In this document: piece by piece, positions 1 through 6,692 of the stretch
Layout of the letters: each line of letters begins with the position of its first letter
How positions within the stretch are numbered: the stretch's first letter is position 1
NCBI GenBank assembly: GCA_030066245.1
Contig: JASJBY010000102.1
Span: forward strand, 1-11,233
Length of the DNA: 11,233 nucleotides
From: Gammaproteobacteria bacterium
GTDB taxonomy: Bacteria > Pseudomonadota > Gammaproteobacteria > JAABTG01
Direction: 5' to 3'
Made by a program: the position numbers and the translations under genes
Notes under the pieces: generated by a model
The model's database searches: none
The model's input: the letters and a program-made list of their open reading frames with translations, nothing else
Told to the model about the DNA's origin: nothing

Positions 1-11
1 CAGCCTGTCCT

Positions 12-133
12 ATTCGGCTCTTGGCCCACTCTGGCTTTGCATCTTGACCGATCCTCCTTGAGACATAGCTACAGCTATGCCTCTGCGGACGATCGGCCAA
101 CCTGCTTTGCCAGAGCGACCCAAGATTCCGAAT
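12..133. repeat. Long imperfect palindrome (about 122 bp)
   Basis: The two halves of this stretch pair with each other around position 71-72. The core is CATAGCT (64-70) with AGCTATG (73-79). Going outward the matching blocks are CCGATC (48-53)/GATCGG (91-96), CTCTGGC (29-35)/GCCAGAG (109-115), TCTTGG (19-24)/CCAAGA (120-125) and ATTCGG (12-17)/CCGAAT (128-133). By hand count about 45 Watson-Crick pairs form, roughly three quarters of each arm. It lies 23 bp downstream of the stop of the minus-strand 107-aa gene. It could be a MITE or another dispersed intergenic repeat, or a large bidirectional terminator-like hairpin. No U-tract is visible. It may extend past the window edge. Confidence 0.75.
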
Positions 134-155
134 CCTGGTGAGAAATCCGGGCTAG

Positions 156-479
156 TCAGTCGTCATCGTCGGGCAGCTCCGGGTTCCAGCCGGCAGCCCG
201 GGCCCGTTCAATAGCCTCCGCGTTGATGCGCAGAAATCGTTCCCGCAGCTCGTCAGGCAAGCGGTTCACCTGAAAGTCGTATTTCTGCCATTCCCGATCA
301 ACCTTTTCCCACAGGTCTTCAATGCCCTGGAGCAACCAGCCGGCGCAGGTTTCGCCTTCCTCGAGGATGCCGAACACCCACGCATCGCGGATGATCTTGC
401 CGGTGGCCGTCATGCCCCCGTGGGTGTCCTTGTCGATACCGACATACCGTTTCGGGTTTCTGCTGCCGTGCTGTCTCAT
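156..479 (-). CDS. Uncharacterised 107-aa protein
   Basis: Complete small ORF with ATG start and TGA stop, 82 bp downstream of sulP on the same strand, so it is probably the second gene of that transcript. The product is soluble: no signal peptide or membrane segment is visible. It has a basic N-terminus, a central segment around residues 20-50 rich in Gly and hydrophobic residues (GGMTATGKIIRDAWVFG), a charged helix-prone half (residues 52-92) and an acidic tail ending in DDDD. The codon pattern is consistent with real coding. The upstream ribosome site is weak (AGG about 7 bases before ATG), so the exact start is not certain. I do not assign a function; the position suggests a possible link to the transporter, which is inference only. 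Confidence 0.7.
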   Translation of the reverse strand: MRQHGSRNPKRYVGIDKDTHGGMTATGKIIRDAWVFGILEEGETCAGWLLQGIEDLWEKVDREWQKYDFQVNRLPDELRERFLRINAEAIERARAAGWNPELPDDDD

Positions 480-561
480 GCTTGCCTGCCGGGTGAAGCT
501 GCCGGCGCTTGCGGCCGCGACGAGCCAGATATCCGACAGGCGGCCCCTGCGCCCCGGCTCA

Positions 562-2313
562 TCAGATGGGGTTGTTCAACGGGCAGCTGTTGCGGTCGTA
601 GTCGGGTCCCAGGCCGTCCCAGGCGTAATCCAGGGCGAACTGTACCCGCGGGAAGAAGCGGGTTTCACCCAGCTTGGCGATGACGTCGGTGCGATGCAGG
701 GTATCCATGAATTGCTTCTTCATGCGCGCCACCAGCAGCTCTATGCCGCTGGCGTGCAGGCGTTCAGTCAAGTGGTATAGCACCTCTTCCCCGGTCGCGT
801 CGATCTGGTTGATGCCTTCGGCGTCGATAATGATGTAACGCAGCTCCGGGTTGGCGGCGACGATGGACAGCACGCTGGACTCGAAGTATCCGGCATTTGC
901 GAAATATAGCGAGCCGTCGAAGCGCATCACGGAAATTTTCGGGCTGGTGGGCAGGTTGTGCACCGCAATATCTCGCAGTGTGCCGTCAGGGTAGCGCGAG
1001 AGCACCGCCACCCGCGGGCGCATGCTGCGGTACAGGAACAGGGCGATGGAGAGCCCCACGCCGATCAGGATCCCCTTGTCCAGATGCGGCGCCATGGCCA
1101 GGGTCAGCAGGAAGGTAACGATGGAGACGACGCCGTCGTGGGGCTGCGCCCGCCAGGCATGCACCATGGGCTTGAACTTGATCAGGTTGAGCACCGCCAT
1201 GATGATCACCGAGGCCAGGGTGGCCTGGGGCAGGTGATAGAGCAGCGGTGTCAGGAATAGCAGGGTGATGCCTACCACCGCGCCGGTGACCACGGAGGAG
1301 ACGCCGGTGACGGCGCCGGCATTGATGTTCACCGCGGAGCGGGAGAAGGATCCCGAAACCGGGTAACCGCTGAAGGTGCCAGCCGCCAGGTTGGACAGAC
1401 CCTGGCCGATGAGCTCCTGATTGGCGTCCAGGCGCTGGCGGGTGCGTGCCGCCATGGCTTTGGCAATGGAGATGGCCTCCATGAATCCAATCAGCGAGAT
1501 GGTGATGGCCGCAGTGACGAGCTGCTGTACCACGGTCCAATCGAACACCGGCAGGTTGAACGCCGGCAGCCCCTCCGGAATGGTGCCCACCACGGCGCCG
1601 CCGGCCTCGCCGAAGCCGGTGTACCAGGAGAGCAGGGTGGTGATGGCCACGGCCGCCAGCACGTTGGGGATCTTGGGCAGGTGGGACTTGAGCGCCAGCA
1701 TGATAGCGATGGAGATCAGGCCCATGCCGAGTGTAGGCAGATGGGTGTTGGCCATCGCGGCTTCCACCACACGCATGACCGTCTCGTAGTGGTGCTCCGC
1801 CTTCTCCACGCTGACGCCGAACAGCTTGCTGAGCTGGGAGGTGGCGATAATGATGGCGCCCGCGTTGGTGAAGCCAATCACCACCGGATGGGAAAGAAAA
1901 TCCACCAGCACGCCCAGGCGGAACACGCCCAGGAACAGCTGGAAAGCGCCGACCATAAAGGCCAACAGGACGGCATAGGCCAGATAACCCTCGGGACTGC
2001 CGGCCGCGATGGGCTCGAGCGCCGCGGCGGTCATCAGGGACACCACCGCCACGGGGCCCGTGGCGAGCTGGCGGGAGGAGCCGAACAAGGCAGCTACCAT
2101 GGGGGGCAGAAATGACGCATACAGGCCGTAGTAGACAGGCAGCCCGGCGAGCTGAGCGTAGGCCATCGACTGGGGCACCAGCACCAGGGCGACCGTGACG
2201 CCGGAGATGAGGTCGGCCCGAAGGGCGCCCTTTTCCTTGAGTAGGCCAGCCCAGCTCACGAAAGGCACAAGGATTTGCCAGAGAGGCCGGGAGTCATCTT
2301 TCTTGCCAGCCAC
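562..2313 (-). CDS. SulP family anion transporter with STAS domain
   Basis: A 583-aa inner-membrane protein of the SulP (SLC26) family, which moves sulfate, bicarbonate or related anions, usually coupled to H+ or Na+. The membrane domain spans about residues 35-430. It shows the family signature PQSMAYAQLAGLPVYYGLY (47-65), the FGSSRQLATGPVAVV block (77-91) and the SGYPVSGSFSRSAVN block (315-329). A cytoplasmic STAS domain follows (about 458-565), with the conserved loop INQIDATGEE (501-510) that corresponds to the DSTG-type site of anti-sigma-antagonist folds. Length is normal for the family and no lesion is seen. The start is GTG at 2313, chosen because a strong purine-rich ribosome site precedes it. 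Substrate cannot be read from the sequence; sulfate and bicarbonate are both possible. Confidence 0.95.
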   Translation of the reverse strand: MAGKKDDSRPLWQILVPFVSWAGLLKEKGALRADLISGVTVALVLVPQSMAYAQLAGLPVYYGLYASFLPPMVAALFGSSRQLATGPVAVVSLMTAAALEPIAAGSPEGYLAYAVLLAFMVGAFQLFLGVFRLGVLVDFLSHPVVIGFTNAGAIIIATSQLSKLFGVSVEKAEHHYETVMRVVEAAMANTHLPTLGMGLISIAIMLALKSHLPKIPNVLAAVAITTLLSWYTGFGEAGGAVVGTIPEGLPAFNLPVFDWTVVQQLVTAAITISLIGFMEAISIAKAMAARTRQRLDANQELIGQGLSNLAAGTFSGYPVSGSFSRSAVNINAGAVTGVSSVVTGAVVGITLLFLTPLLYHLPQATLASVIIMAVLNLIKFKPMVHAWRAQPHDGVVSIVTFLLTLAMAPHLDKGILIGVGLSIALFLYRSMRPRVAVLSRYPDGTLRDIAVHNLPTSPKISVMRFDGSLYFANAGYFESSVLSIVAANPELRYIIIDAEGINQIDATGEEVLYHLTERLHASGIELLVARMKKQFMDTLHRTDVIAKLGETRFFPRVQFALDYAWDGLGPDYDRNSCPLNNPI

Positions 2314-2321
2314 TGTATTTA

Positions 2322-2329
2322 CTCCCCCC
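2322..2329 (-). promoter_or_regulatory. Ribosome binding site deciding the GTG start of sulP
   Basis: Read on the minus strand, a run of G ending in GGGGGGAG lies 8 bases before the GTG at 2313-2311. This supports GTG as the sulP start. Confidence 0.75.
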
Positions 2330-2347
2330 TAAGAAGCTCGTATCTCT

Positions 2348-2379
2348 GAATATTCGCAAATACTCATAAATTATATGAG
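2348..2379 (-). promoter_or_regulatory. sulP upstream region: two palindromes and a -10 hexamer
   Basis: This AT-rich island in GC-rich surroundings holds GAATATTC (2348-2355, perfect palindrome) and CTCATA-AATTA-TATGAG (2363-2379, perfect 6-bp arms). On the minus strand the second palindrome contains TATAAT (2375-2370), a perfect -10 sequence pointing toward sulP. No good -35 box lies 16-18 bases upstream of it, which would fit an activator-dependent promoter. The palindrome over the -10 could be an operator for a dimeric repressor. The promoter and operator roles are inferred. Confidence 0.45.
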
Positions 2380-2539
2380 GCTGACTGGCTCCGGGTCCAC
2401 GGTTGGTCCTGCCGGGAGCCCGGCGAGACCGGCGTGAACTCGGCGGCCGCCGCAAGGCAAGGCAAGGCGCGAAGAATGGCGGAACGCCCTTCGGGCTTCC
2501 GCCCTACGCCAGCTGAGCGCCACGCCCGGTGATTTGTCC
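2380..2539. other. Non-coding stretch between sulP promoter and IS66
   Basis: With the IS66 leader, the gene-free interval runs from 2314 to 2623. This part has no convincing ORF. It holds three tandem copies of AAGGC (2454-2468) and the REP-like hairpin described separately (2478-2503). ORFs on the minus strand here run across the IS66 end and look spurious. Confidence 0.6.
2478..2503. repeat. REP-like palindromic hairpin
   Basis: GGCGGAA (2478-2484) pairs with TTCCGCC (2497-2503), and inside it GCCC (2486-2489) pairs with GGGC (2493-2496) around a TTC loop. One unpaired C at 2485 is the only irregularity. It is followed by CTACG. Hairpins of the form GGCGGA...TCCGCCCTACG recur many times between genes in a number of proteobacterial genomes, which I recall as a general pattern. 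Only one copy is in this window, so the repeat status is inferred. Confidence 0.5.
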
Positions 2540-2560
2540 GTAAGGGGCTGGCGAACCCAC
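2540..2560 (+). repeat. IS66 left inverted repeat
   Basis: GTAAGGGGCTGGCGAACCCA and the next base match the reverse complement of the right end (5041-5061) at 17 of 21 positions. The shared blocks are GTAAG and GGCGAAC. Confidence 0.8.
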
Positions 2561-2623
2561 CTTCAATCCAGCGTGGCGCTGGTGCATGTTTAGGCATCGT
2601 GTTCGGTTGCAGGGGAATACACG

Positions 2624-3001
2624 ATGCGTCCACAGATCGAGGTTAAGCAAGTCCGTGCCGGCACGCCGGAGGCGTTGTGGCGGGAGAGAATTCTGCAGTG
2701 GGCCGAGAGCGGGCTGGCGCAGGTGGAGTTTTGCCGCGAACATGGTTTGTCCCTGGATGAGTTTCGCCGGTATCGGACCCGCTTGAGCCGGCCGGCAAAG
2801 GCGGCGCCGAGACCGACGCGCAAGCCGTGCACACCGGTGAGACCGGCGTTCGTCGAGGTGACAGTGAGCGAACCAACTGAGCCTGAGGTGCCGGCGCTGG
2901 TAGTGCAGCTCACCAACGGCCGTTCGATTAGCGTGCGCCCGGGATTTCACCGCGCGACGTTGGTGGCCCTGGTCGCTGTGCTGGAGGGCCTGCCATGTTG
3001 A
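2624..3001 (+). CDS. tnpA: IS66 TnpA accessory protein
   Basis: A 125-aa protein encoded by the first IS66 gene. It belongs to the small IS66 OrfA group, required for transposition and thought to bind DNA. The first half, around RERILQWAESGLAQVEFCRE (residues 21-40) and GLSLDEFRRYRTRL, has the look of a helix-turn-helix. A basic proline-rich linker follows (about residues 55-75). The last part (VVQLTNGRSISVRPGFHRAT) is the conserved C-terminal segment of the family. A ribosome site AGGGGA lies 8 bases before the ATG. The stop overlaps the tnpB start in ATGTTGA, consistent with the translational coupling known for tnpA-tnpB pairs. Confidence 0.9.
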   Translation: MRPQIEVKQVRAGTPEALWRERILQWAESGLAQVEFCREHGLSLDEFRRYRTRLSRPAKAAPRPTRKPCTPVRPAFVEVTVSEPTEPEVPALVVQLTNGRSISVRPGFHRATLVALVAVLEGLPC

Positions 3002-3348
3002 TGGTGCCCCCCTCGGTGCGCGTGTTTCTGGCCACGACGCCATGCGACATGCGCCGTTCCTTCGATGGGCTGGCGGCCCTGGTGCAAGAGCAGCTGGACG
3101 AAGATCTCTTCGCCGGTGGGCTATTCATCTTCCGCAATCGGCGTGGAGACAGGATCAAGGCGTTGTATTGGGACGGCCAGGGCTATTGTCTGTTCTACAA
3201 GCGTATGGAGCGCGGCACCTTTGTTTTTCCCAAGCCCCAGGCGGGCAAGGTGCTCATCTCCGCGCAGCAGCTGACCCTGTTGCTCGATGGTGTGGACTGG
3301 CAACGTCTGCCGACACGGCGCACGGTGGCGGTGCAAGCCGCGGCCTGA
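2995..3348 (+). CDS. tnpB: IS66 TnpB accessory protein (Orf2)
   Basis: A 117-aa protein of the IS66 Orf2/TnpB family (PF05717 type). It is unrelated to the RNA-guided nuclease TnpB of IS605. Family hallmarks are VFLATTPCDMRRSFDGLAAL near residues 10-29, GLFIFRNRRGDRIKALYWD (about 42-60) and GYCLFYKRMERGTFVFP (about 63-79). The length is normal. It overlaps tnpA by 7 bases and is probably translated by coupling. It is needed for transposition in studied IS66 elements, but its biochemical role is not settled. Confidence 0.92.
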   Translation: MLMVPPSVRVFLATTPCDMRRSFDGLAALVQEQLDEDLFAGGLFIFRNRRGDRIKALYWDGQGYCLFYKRMERGTFVFPKPQAGKVLISAQQLTLLLDGVDWQRLPTRRTVAVQAAA

Positions 3349-3462
3349 TGTTCTCGCCAACTTCATCCCGCCATCCAAGCCTTTCCCCCGGATCAAATCT
3401 GCTTATGCACCGATCGAAACATCCACTGTGACATGACCGGCGCAGGGCAGTAGGCTCCCCCC

Positions 3463-5004
3463 ATGCGCTTGGACCTCAACGCCCTGCCCACCGATATCCC
3501 ACTCCTGCACACCTTGGTGCGTGAGCTGGTGGAATCGCTAGAGAGTGAACGTGGGCGAGCCGAACAGCTGGCCCATCAGCTGAAGAATCTGCAACGGCGT
3601 CACTTCGGACGCAAGTCCGAGCACTTCAATCCCGACCAGCTCCAGCTCTGGCTCGATGCCCTGGATGAAGAGCAGGCCGCGGCCGAGTTGGAGAAGCCGC
3701 CTGAAGTTACCTCCGCCGCGCCCAAGCGGCGCCCGCCGGTGCGCAAACCCCTGCCTAAACATCTGCCACGCATCAACGAGGTCCATGACCTCGATGAGCC
3801 GACCTGCACTGGGTGTGGGCATGCACTGCATCGGATAGGTGAAGACGTCACCGAGCAGCTCGACTACCAGCAGGCGTCGTTCTTCGTGCACCGGACAGTG
3901 CGCCCCAAGTATGCGTGCCGGCAATGCGAAACGGTGACCAGCGCACCGCTGCCGCCCCAGCCGATTGATAAAGGCATTCCCGGCCCTGGGTTGCTGGCCC
4001 ATGTGTTCATCAGCAAGTACGCCGACCACCTGCCGCTGTATCGCCAGGCGCAAATCATGGCCCGCCATGACATCGACATGCCCCGCGCCACTTTGTGTGG
4101 CTGGGTCGCTCAAGGCGCTTCGTTGTTAGCACCGTTGGTCGAGCGGATGAAGGCAGATGTCCTGGATACCTCGAAGCTGCACACCGACGACACCCCGGTG
4201 CCTGTGCTGGAGCCGGGCAATGGCAAGACTCGTCAGGGCCGGTTATGGGTGTATGTCCGAGGCGGCAGCTTCGATGTACAAGGTGAGCCACAGCCCCCGG
4301 TGGCGGCCTATCAATATACCCCCACCCGCAACAAAGACGGGCCGTCTCGTTTCTTGGCAAACTACCAAGGTGACCTGCAGGCCGACGCCTATCCTGGCTA
4401 CGACCATCTGTACGCCACCGGCAAGGTCCGGGAGGTGGCGTGTTGGGCGCATGCGAGGAGGAAGCTCTACGACATTGCCGTGCAGGGGAATGCCCCTACC
4501 GCCACCGAAGCGCTCGCGTGGATCAAGCGTCTGTATGCCATCGAGGCGGCAATCCGCGACGCACCCCCAGCGGTCAAACGCCAGCGTCGCCAAGAAGAGG
4601 CCAAACCCATTCTGGATAACTTCAAGCCCTGGCTGGAAGCGGCCCGCCGACGCCTGCCGCCGAAGAGCCCGCTCGCGAAGGCCATCCAATACGCGCTCGC
4701 CCGCTGGATAGCGCTCACCCGTTACCTCGATAACGGCCAGCTCGACATCGACAACAACCGTGCCGAGCGCGCACTACGCGGTGTCACTCTGGGCCGGAAG
4801 AATTTTCTCTTCGCTGGCAGCGACAAGGGCGGTGAACGGGCCGCCATCGTTTACAGCTTGGTGGAAACCTGCAAGCTCAATAGCGTCGAGCCGTTCGCCT
4901 ATCTCACCGACGTCTTTCGGCGCCTGCCTACGCAGCCGGCCAAAGACATCGATCAACTGTTGCCCTACAACTGGCAGCCCGCCACGGACACTCCCGAAAA
5001 CTGA
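3463..5004 (+). CDS. tnpC: IS66 transposase TnpC (DDE)
   Basis: A 513-aa catalytic transposase of normal length. Residues 20-50 form a coiled-coil-like dimer segment (RELVESLESERGRAEQLAHQ), followed by the family motif RRHFGRKSE. A zinc-finger-like pair is visible at C115-x2-C118 and C152-x2-C155. The DDE core has D242 (in LHTDDTPV), D308 (in QADAYPGYD) and E435 (in NNRAERALRG). The C-terminal segment GRKNFLFAGSDKGGERAA is typical of the family. A 114-bp gap without an ORF separates it from tnpB. The ATG at 3463 has only a weak upstream AGG. No frameshift is seen, so the element could still be active. Confidence 0.95.
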   Translation: MRLDLNALPTDIPLLHTLVRELVESLESERGRAEQLAHQLKNLQRRHFGRKSEHFNPDQLQLWLDALDEEQAAAELEKPPEVTSAAPKRRPPVRKPLPKHLPRINEVHDLDEPTCTGCGHALHRIGEDVTEQLDYQQASFFVHRTVRPKYACRQCETVTSAPLPPQPIDKGIPGPGLLAHVFISKYADHLPLYRQAQIMARHDIDMPRATLCGWVAQGASLLAPLVERMKADVLDTSKLHTDDTPVPVLEPGNGKTRQGRLWVYVRGGSFDVQGEPQPPVAAYQYTPTRNKDGPSRFLANYQGDLQADAYPGYDHLYATGKVREVACWAHARRKLYDIAVQGNAPTATEALAWIKRLYAIEAAIRDAPPAVKRQRRQEEAKPILDNFKPWLEAARRRLPPKSPLAKAIQYALARWIALTRYLDNGQLDIDNNRAERALRGVTLGRKNFLFAGSDKGGERAAIVYSLVETCKLNSVEPFAYLTDVFRRLPTQPAKDIDQLLPYNWQPATDTPEN

Positions 5005-5040
5005 GCACGCCTCCGGCGCGAACAGCTGCAAGTGGCCGAC

Positions 5041-5061
5041 GTGTGTTCGCCGGACGCTTAC
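5041..5061 (-). repeat. IS66 right inverted repeat
   Basis: Read inward on the minus strand it begins GTAAGCGTCCGGCGAACACA, matching the left repeat at 17 of 21 positions. It lies 36 bp after the tnpC stop codon. Confidence 0.8.
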
Positions 5062-5114
5062 GAATTAGCAAGGGCGCGTAAATTATCTTGCCATCTGGTA
5101 GTTCCTATGATCTA
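5062..5114. other. 53-bp spacer between IS66 and IS4
   Basis: This short stretch separates the right end of IS66 from the left end of IS4 and has no ORF. Its right part contains CCTATGA (5104-5110), which is the inverted copy of TCATAGG (5116-5122) inside the IS4 left end, with TCTAC between. It may be a palindromic insertion target or a leftover of another insertion end. Confidence 0.5.
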
Positions 5115-5131
5115 CTCATAGGTTAGTTCTT
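5115..5131 (+). repeat. IS4 left inverted repeat
   Basis: CTCATAGGTTAGTTCTT matches the reverse complement of 6522-6538 at 14 of 17 positions, including a perfect outer 9 bp. The transposase stop codon overlaps its inner end. Confidence 0.7.
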
Positions 5132-6431
5132 AAGCGGCCTCATAGACTGGCCGCAAGCCCAGTTTCGAGCGTCCGGTAAGGGCGTCGCGTATAGGATGAG
5201 CCCGTTGCGCGTTCTTTGATAAATACTGCAGTGCATGCATGATGACTTTGTTCAACCGGCGGGGAGAATGCATCAAGGCATGGAAGATGTCCCGCAGAAC
5301 GAACTGGATGCACTTGGCCACCTTCTGGGTAGAGATCGGAAGCTGGGTAAATCGCTGGGCCATATGGGCACAATAGCGCTTGAGGATAGCGGCACACAGC
5401 GATGACCAGATGAGACCTTCGGCGATGTACGGATTGCTGGTATCGAACGCGTGCAGGTTGGCGTGGGATTTCCACTCTTTGAACATCAGCTCTATCTGCC
5501 ACCTCAGGCGATAGCCTTCAACGATGTCATCTATCGAGAACTCGGCGCGACTCAGATTGGTCAGGAGGTACTGGTAGTCCTTGGTCTCGGGGTTCCATGA
5601 GACGATGAGCCGACATCTGAATGACCCTCCCTTGAGGGGCCACTGAACGTCCATGTCCATGCGCTGGCTTTTCAACAACTTCCCTTGGATGGCGCGCAGG
5701 CCTTTGTTGCACCACCTTCTCCTCTCGATGCCATCTTCCGAAGCAGCAAGAACAACGGCCGGATTCATGCTGGCCTTGCCTTTGATGATGAAAGACCCAC
5801 CGTGCGCCGCTACATCCCGTAGGTACTCCTTTTTGAAGTATCCCCGGTCGCCCATGACCAGACAGGCCGCCAGGCTCTCTGGCTCGGGTAGATATTGCGC
5901 TTCGCTGTCGGTATCGGGCGTGAGCACAATGCGACTGGCCTGTTCGCTCAGCAGGTCAAGGGTGACGTGTAACTCCACCGCCGCTGGACTGACTTTCCTG
6001 AAACGCCCGGGAAAGCTCTCGCGCAACGTCGACTTCACGGCAAACGAGGTGCCATCCTGCAACTCAATGCGTTCGAACCGTGCAAACGGGCTCGTCGGCG
6101 TGAACCGCAAAGCCTCACACGCCAACTGTTCCAGAGACTGCGTGCACATGGCGCGCATGAACTCCGGAAACTGTGCCTTGGCCAACTGGTTGTGAAAGGG
6201 CTTGTACTGAACATCCGTCCGACACCGTGCATTGAATGCCCGGTGAATATCGGCAATCGTCTCCACCTTGCCCGCGGCAAACACCTCGACCAGCCCCAGG
6301 CACAGCCGATAAGGCGTAATGTCACGTCTGCGCTTACAGAAGCCGACCGCTTTGCCCAATGCATTGAGCCCGGCTTCGCAGAACGTCTTCTTGAATTGTC
6401 TGGCCAACTTGCTAACTTGTCCTTGCTCCAT
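5130..6431 (-). CDS. IS4 family transposase (DDE, YREK motif)
   Basis: A 433-aa cut-and-paste transposase. The N-terminal part (residues 1-110) has the IS4 DNA-binding region, including RRRDITPYRLCLGL and VQYKPFHNQLAK. The RNase H-like core carries D126 (ELQDGTSF), D195 (VMGDRGYF) and E314. The IS4 signature is complete: Y307-x2-R310-x3-E314-x6-K321 (YRLRWQIELMFKEWK). The open frame extends upstream to 6494. I chose the ATG at 6431 because GGGAG lies 6 bases before it and the protein then starts MEQGQVSKLARQFK. The longer form would be 454 aa. No lesion is seen, so the enzyme is probably functional. Confidence 0.93.
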   Translation of the reverse strand: MEQGQVSKLARQFKKTFCEAGLNALGKAVGFCKRRRDITPYRLCLGLVEVFAAGKVETIADIHRAFNARCRTDVQYKPFHNQLAKAQFPEFMRAMCTQSLEQLACEALRFTPTSPFARFERIELQDGTSFAVKSTLRESFPGRFRKVSPAAVELHVTLDLLSEQASRIVLTPDTDSEAQYLPEPESLAACLVMGDRGYFKKEYLRDVAAHGGSFIIKGKASMNPAVVLAASEDGIERRRWCNKGLRAIQGKLLKSQRMDMDVQWPLKGGSFRCRLIVSWNPETKDYQYLLTNLSRAEFSIDDIVEGYRLRWQIELMFKEWKSHANLHAFDTSNPYIAEGLIWSSLCAAILKRYCAHMAQRFTQLPISTQKVAKCIQFVLRDIFHALMHSPRRLNKVIMHALQYLSKNAQRAHPIRDALTGRSKLGLRPVYEAA

Positions 6432-6521
6432 CGGATACTCCCAGAACACGTAATTCTTGGCGGAATTCCGTGATCTGATCCGGTGGAGCTTCACAAGTTC
6501 CTATATATTTCAACGACTTTA

Positions 6522-6538
6522 AAGATCCTACCTATGAG
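6522..6538 (-). repeat. IS4 right inverted repeat
   Basis: On the minus strand it reads CTCATAGGTAGGATCTT, 14 of 17 identical to the left end. Confidence 0.7.
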
Positions 6539-6692
6539 CGGGCGAAAGAATCGAGGAAAACTCATGCTGCGCTCCTCGCTTAGTTGTCGGTCTTCGCTAC
6601 CAAGATTAGCAGTAGCAGGGGAGGATTAAAGTCACAGCGCCCGAGGGCAGCGTCTGGGCGCGGGGCCTTCATTCTTGTATCTTACTCCGACC
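6539..6692. other. Leader region upstream of the EEP hydrolase gene
   Basis: No gene is visible here. It holds a hairpin GCGCCC (6637-6642)/GGGCGC (6656-6661) and a weaker CGAGG/CCTCG pairing near 6552-6579. A purine-rich GGGGAGGA lies at about 6618-6626, but no start in the hydrolase frame follows it at a suitable distance. No clear promoter was recognised. The IS4 insertion directly upstream may have displaced the native promoter. Confidence 0.4.

Larger units (their letters stand above)
2540..5061 (+). mobile_element. Complete IS66 family insertion sequence
   Basis: This 2522-bp element carries the three-gene set typical of IS66 (tnpA, tnpB, tnpC) in the usual order and strand. It is bounded by imperfect inverted repeats starting GTAAG, which is characteristic of the family. 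All three reading frames are intact, so it may be mobile. The family normally makes 8-bp target duplications, but the flanks here, ATTTGTCC on the left and GAATTAGC on the right, do not match. The copy may therefore have arisen through recombination or lost a flank by deletion. Confidence 0.9.
5115..6538 (-). mobile_element. Complete IS4 family insertion sequence
   Basis: A 1424-bp element with one intact DDE transposase gene on the minus strand, a normal size for IS4. Its limits are set by terminal inverted repeats beginning CTCATAGGT. The immediate flanks (left ...ATGATCTA, right CGGGCGAAAG...) show no duplicated target, although IS4 members usually leave 9-12 bp. An alternative frame, using the 9-bp direct repeat AGTTCCTAT (5099-5107 and 6496-6504) as the duplication, is possible, but those inner ends show no inverted repeat. 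Confidence 0.8.

Noticed and set aside
986..1540. A 184-aa minus-strand open frame inside sulP
   Set aside because: It lies in another frame of the well-conserved sulP gene and its sequence is the His/Pro/Gly/Arg-rich type seen in GC-rich shadow frames.
2504..3043. Minus-strand frames of 89 to 179 aa across the IS66 left end and tnpA
   Set aside because: They cross the IS boundary and are antisense to tnpA; the products are Arg/His-rich with no family features.
2995..3348. tnpB as an RNA-guided nuclease of the IS605 type
   Set aside because: Only the name is shared. This is the 117-aa IS66 Orf2 protein, with no RuvC domain or omega RNA context.
3538..4113. A 191-aa minus-strand open frame inside tnpC
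   Set aside because: It is antisense to the clearly conserved transposase and has no recognisable domain.
5653..6195. A 180-aa plus-strand open frame across the IS4 transposase
   Set aside because: It is antisense to an intact, motif-complete transposase.
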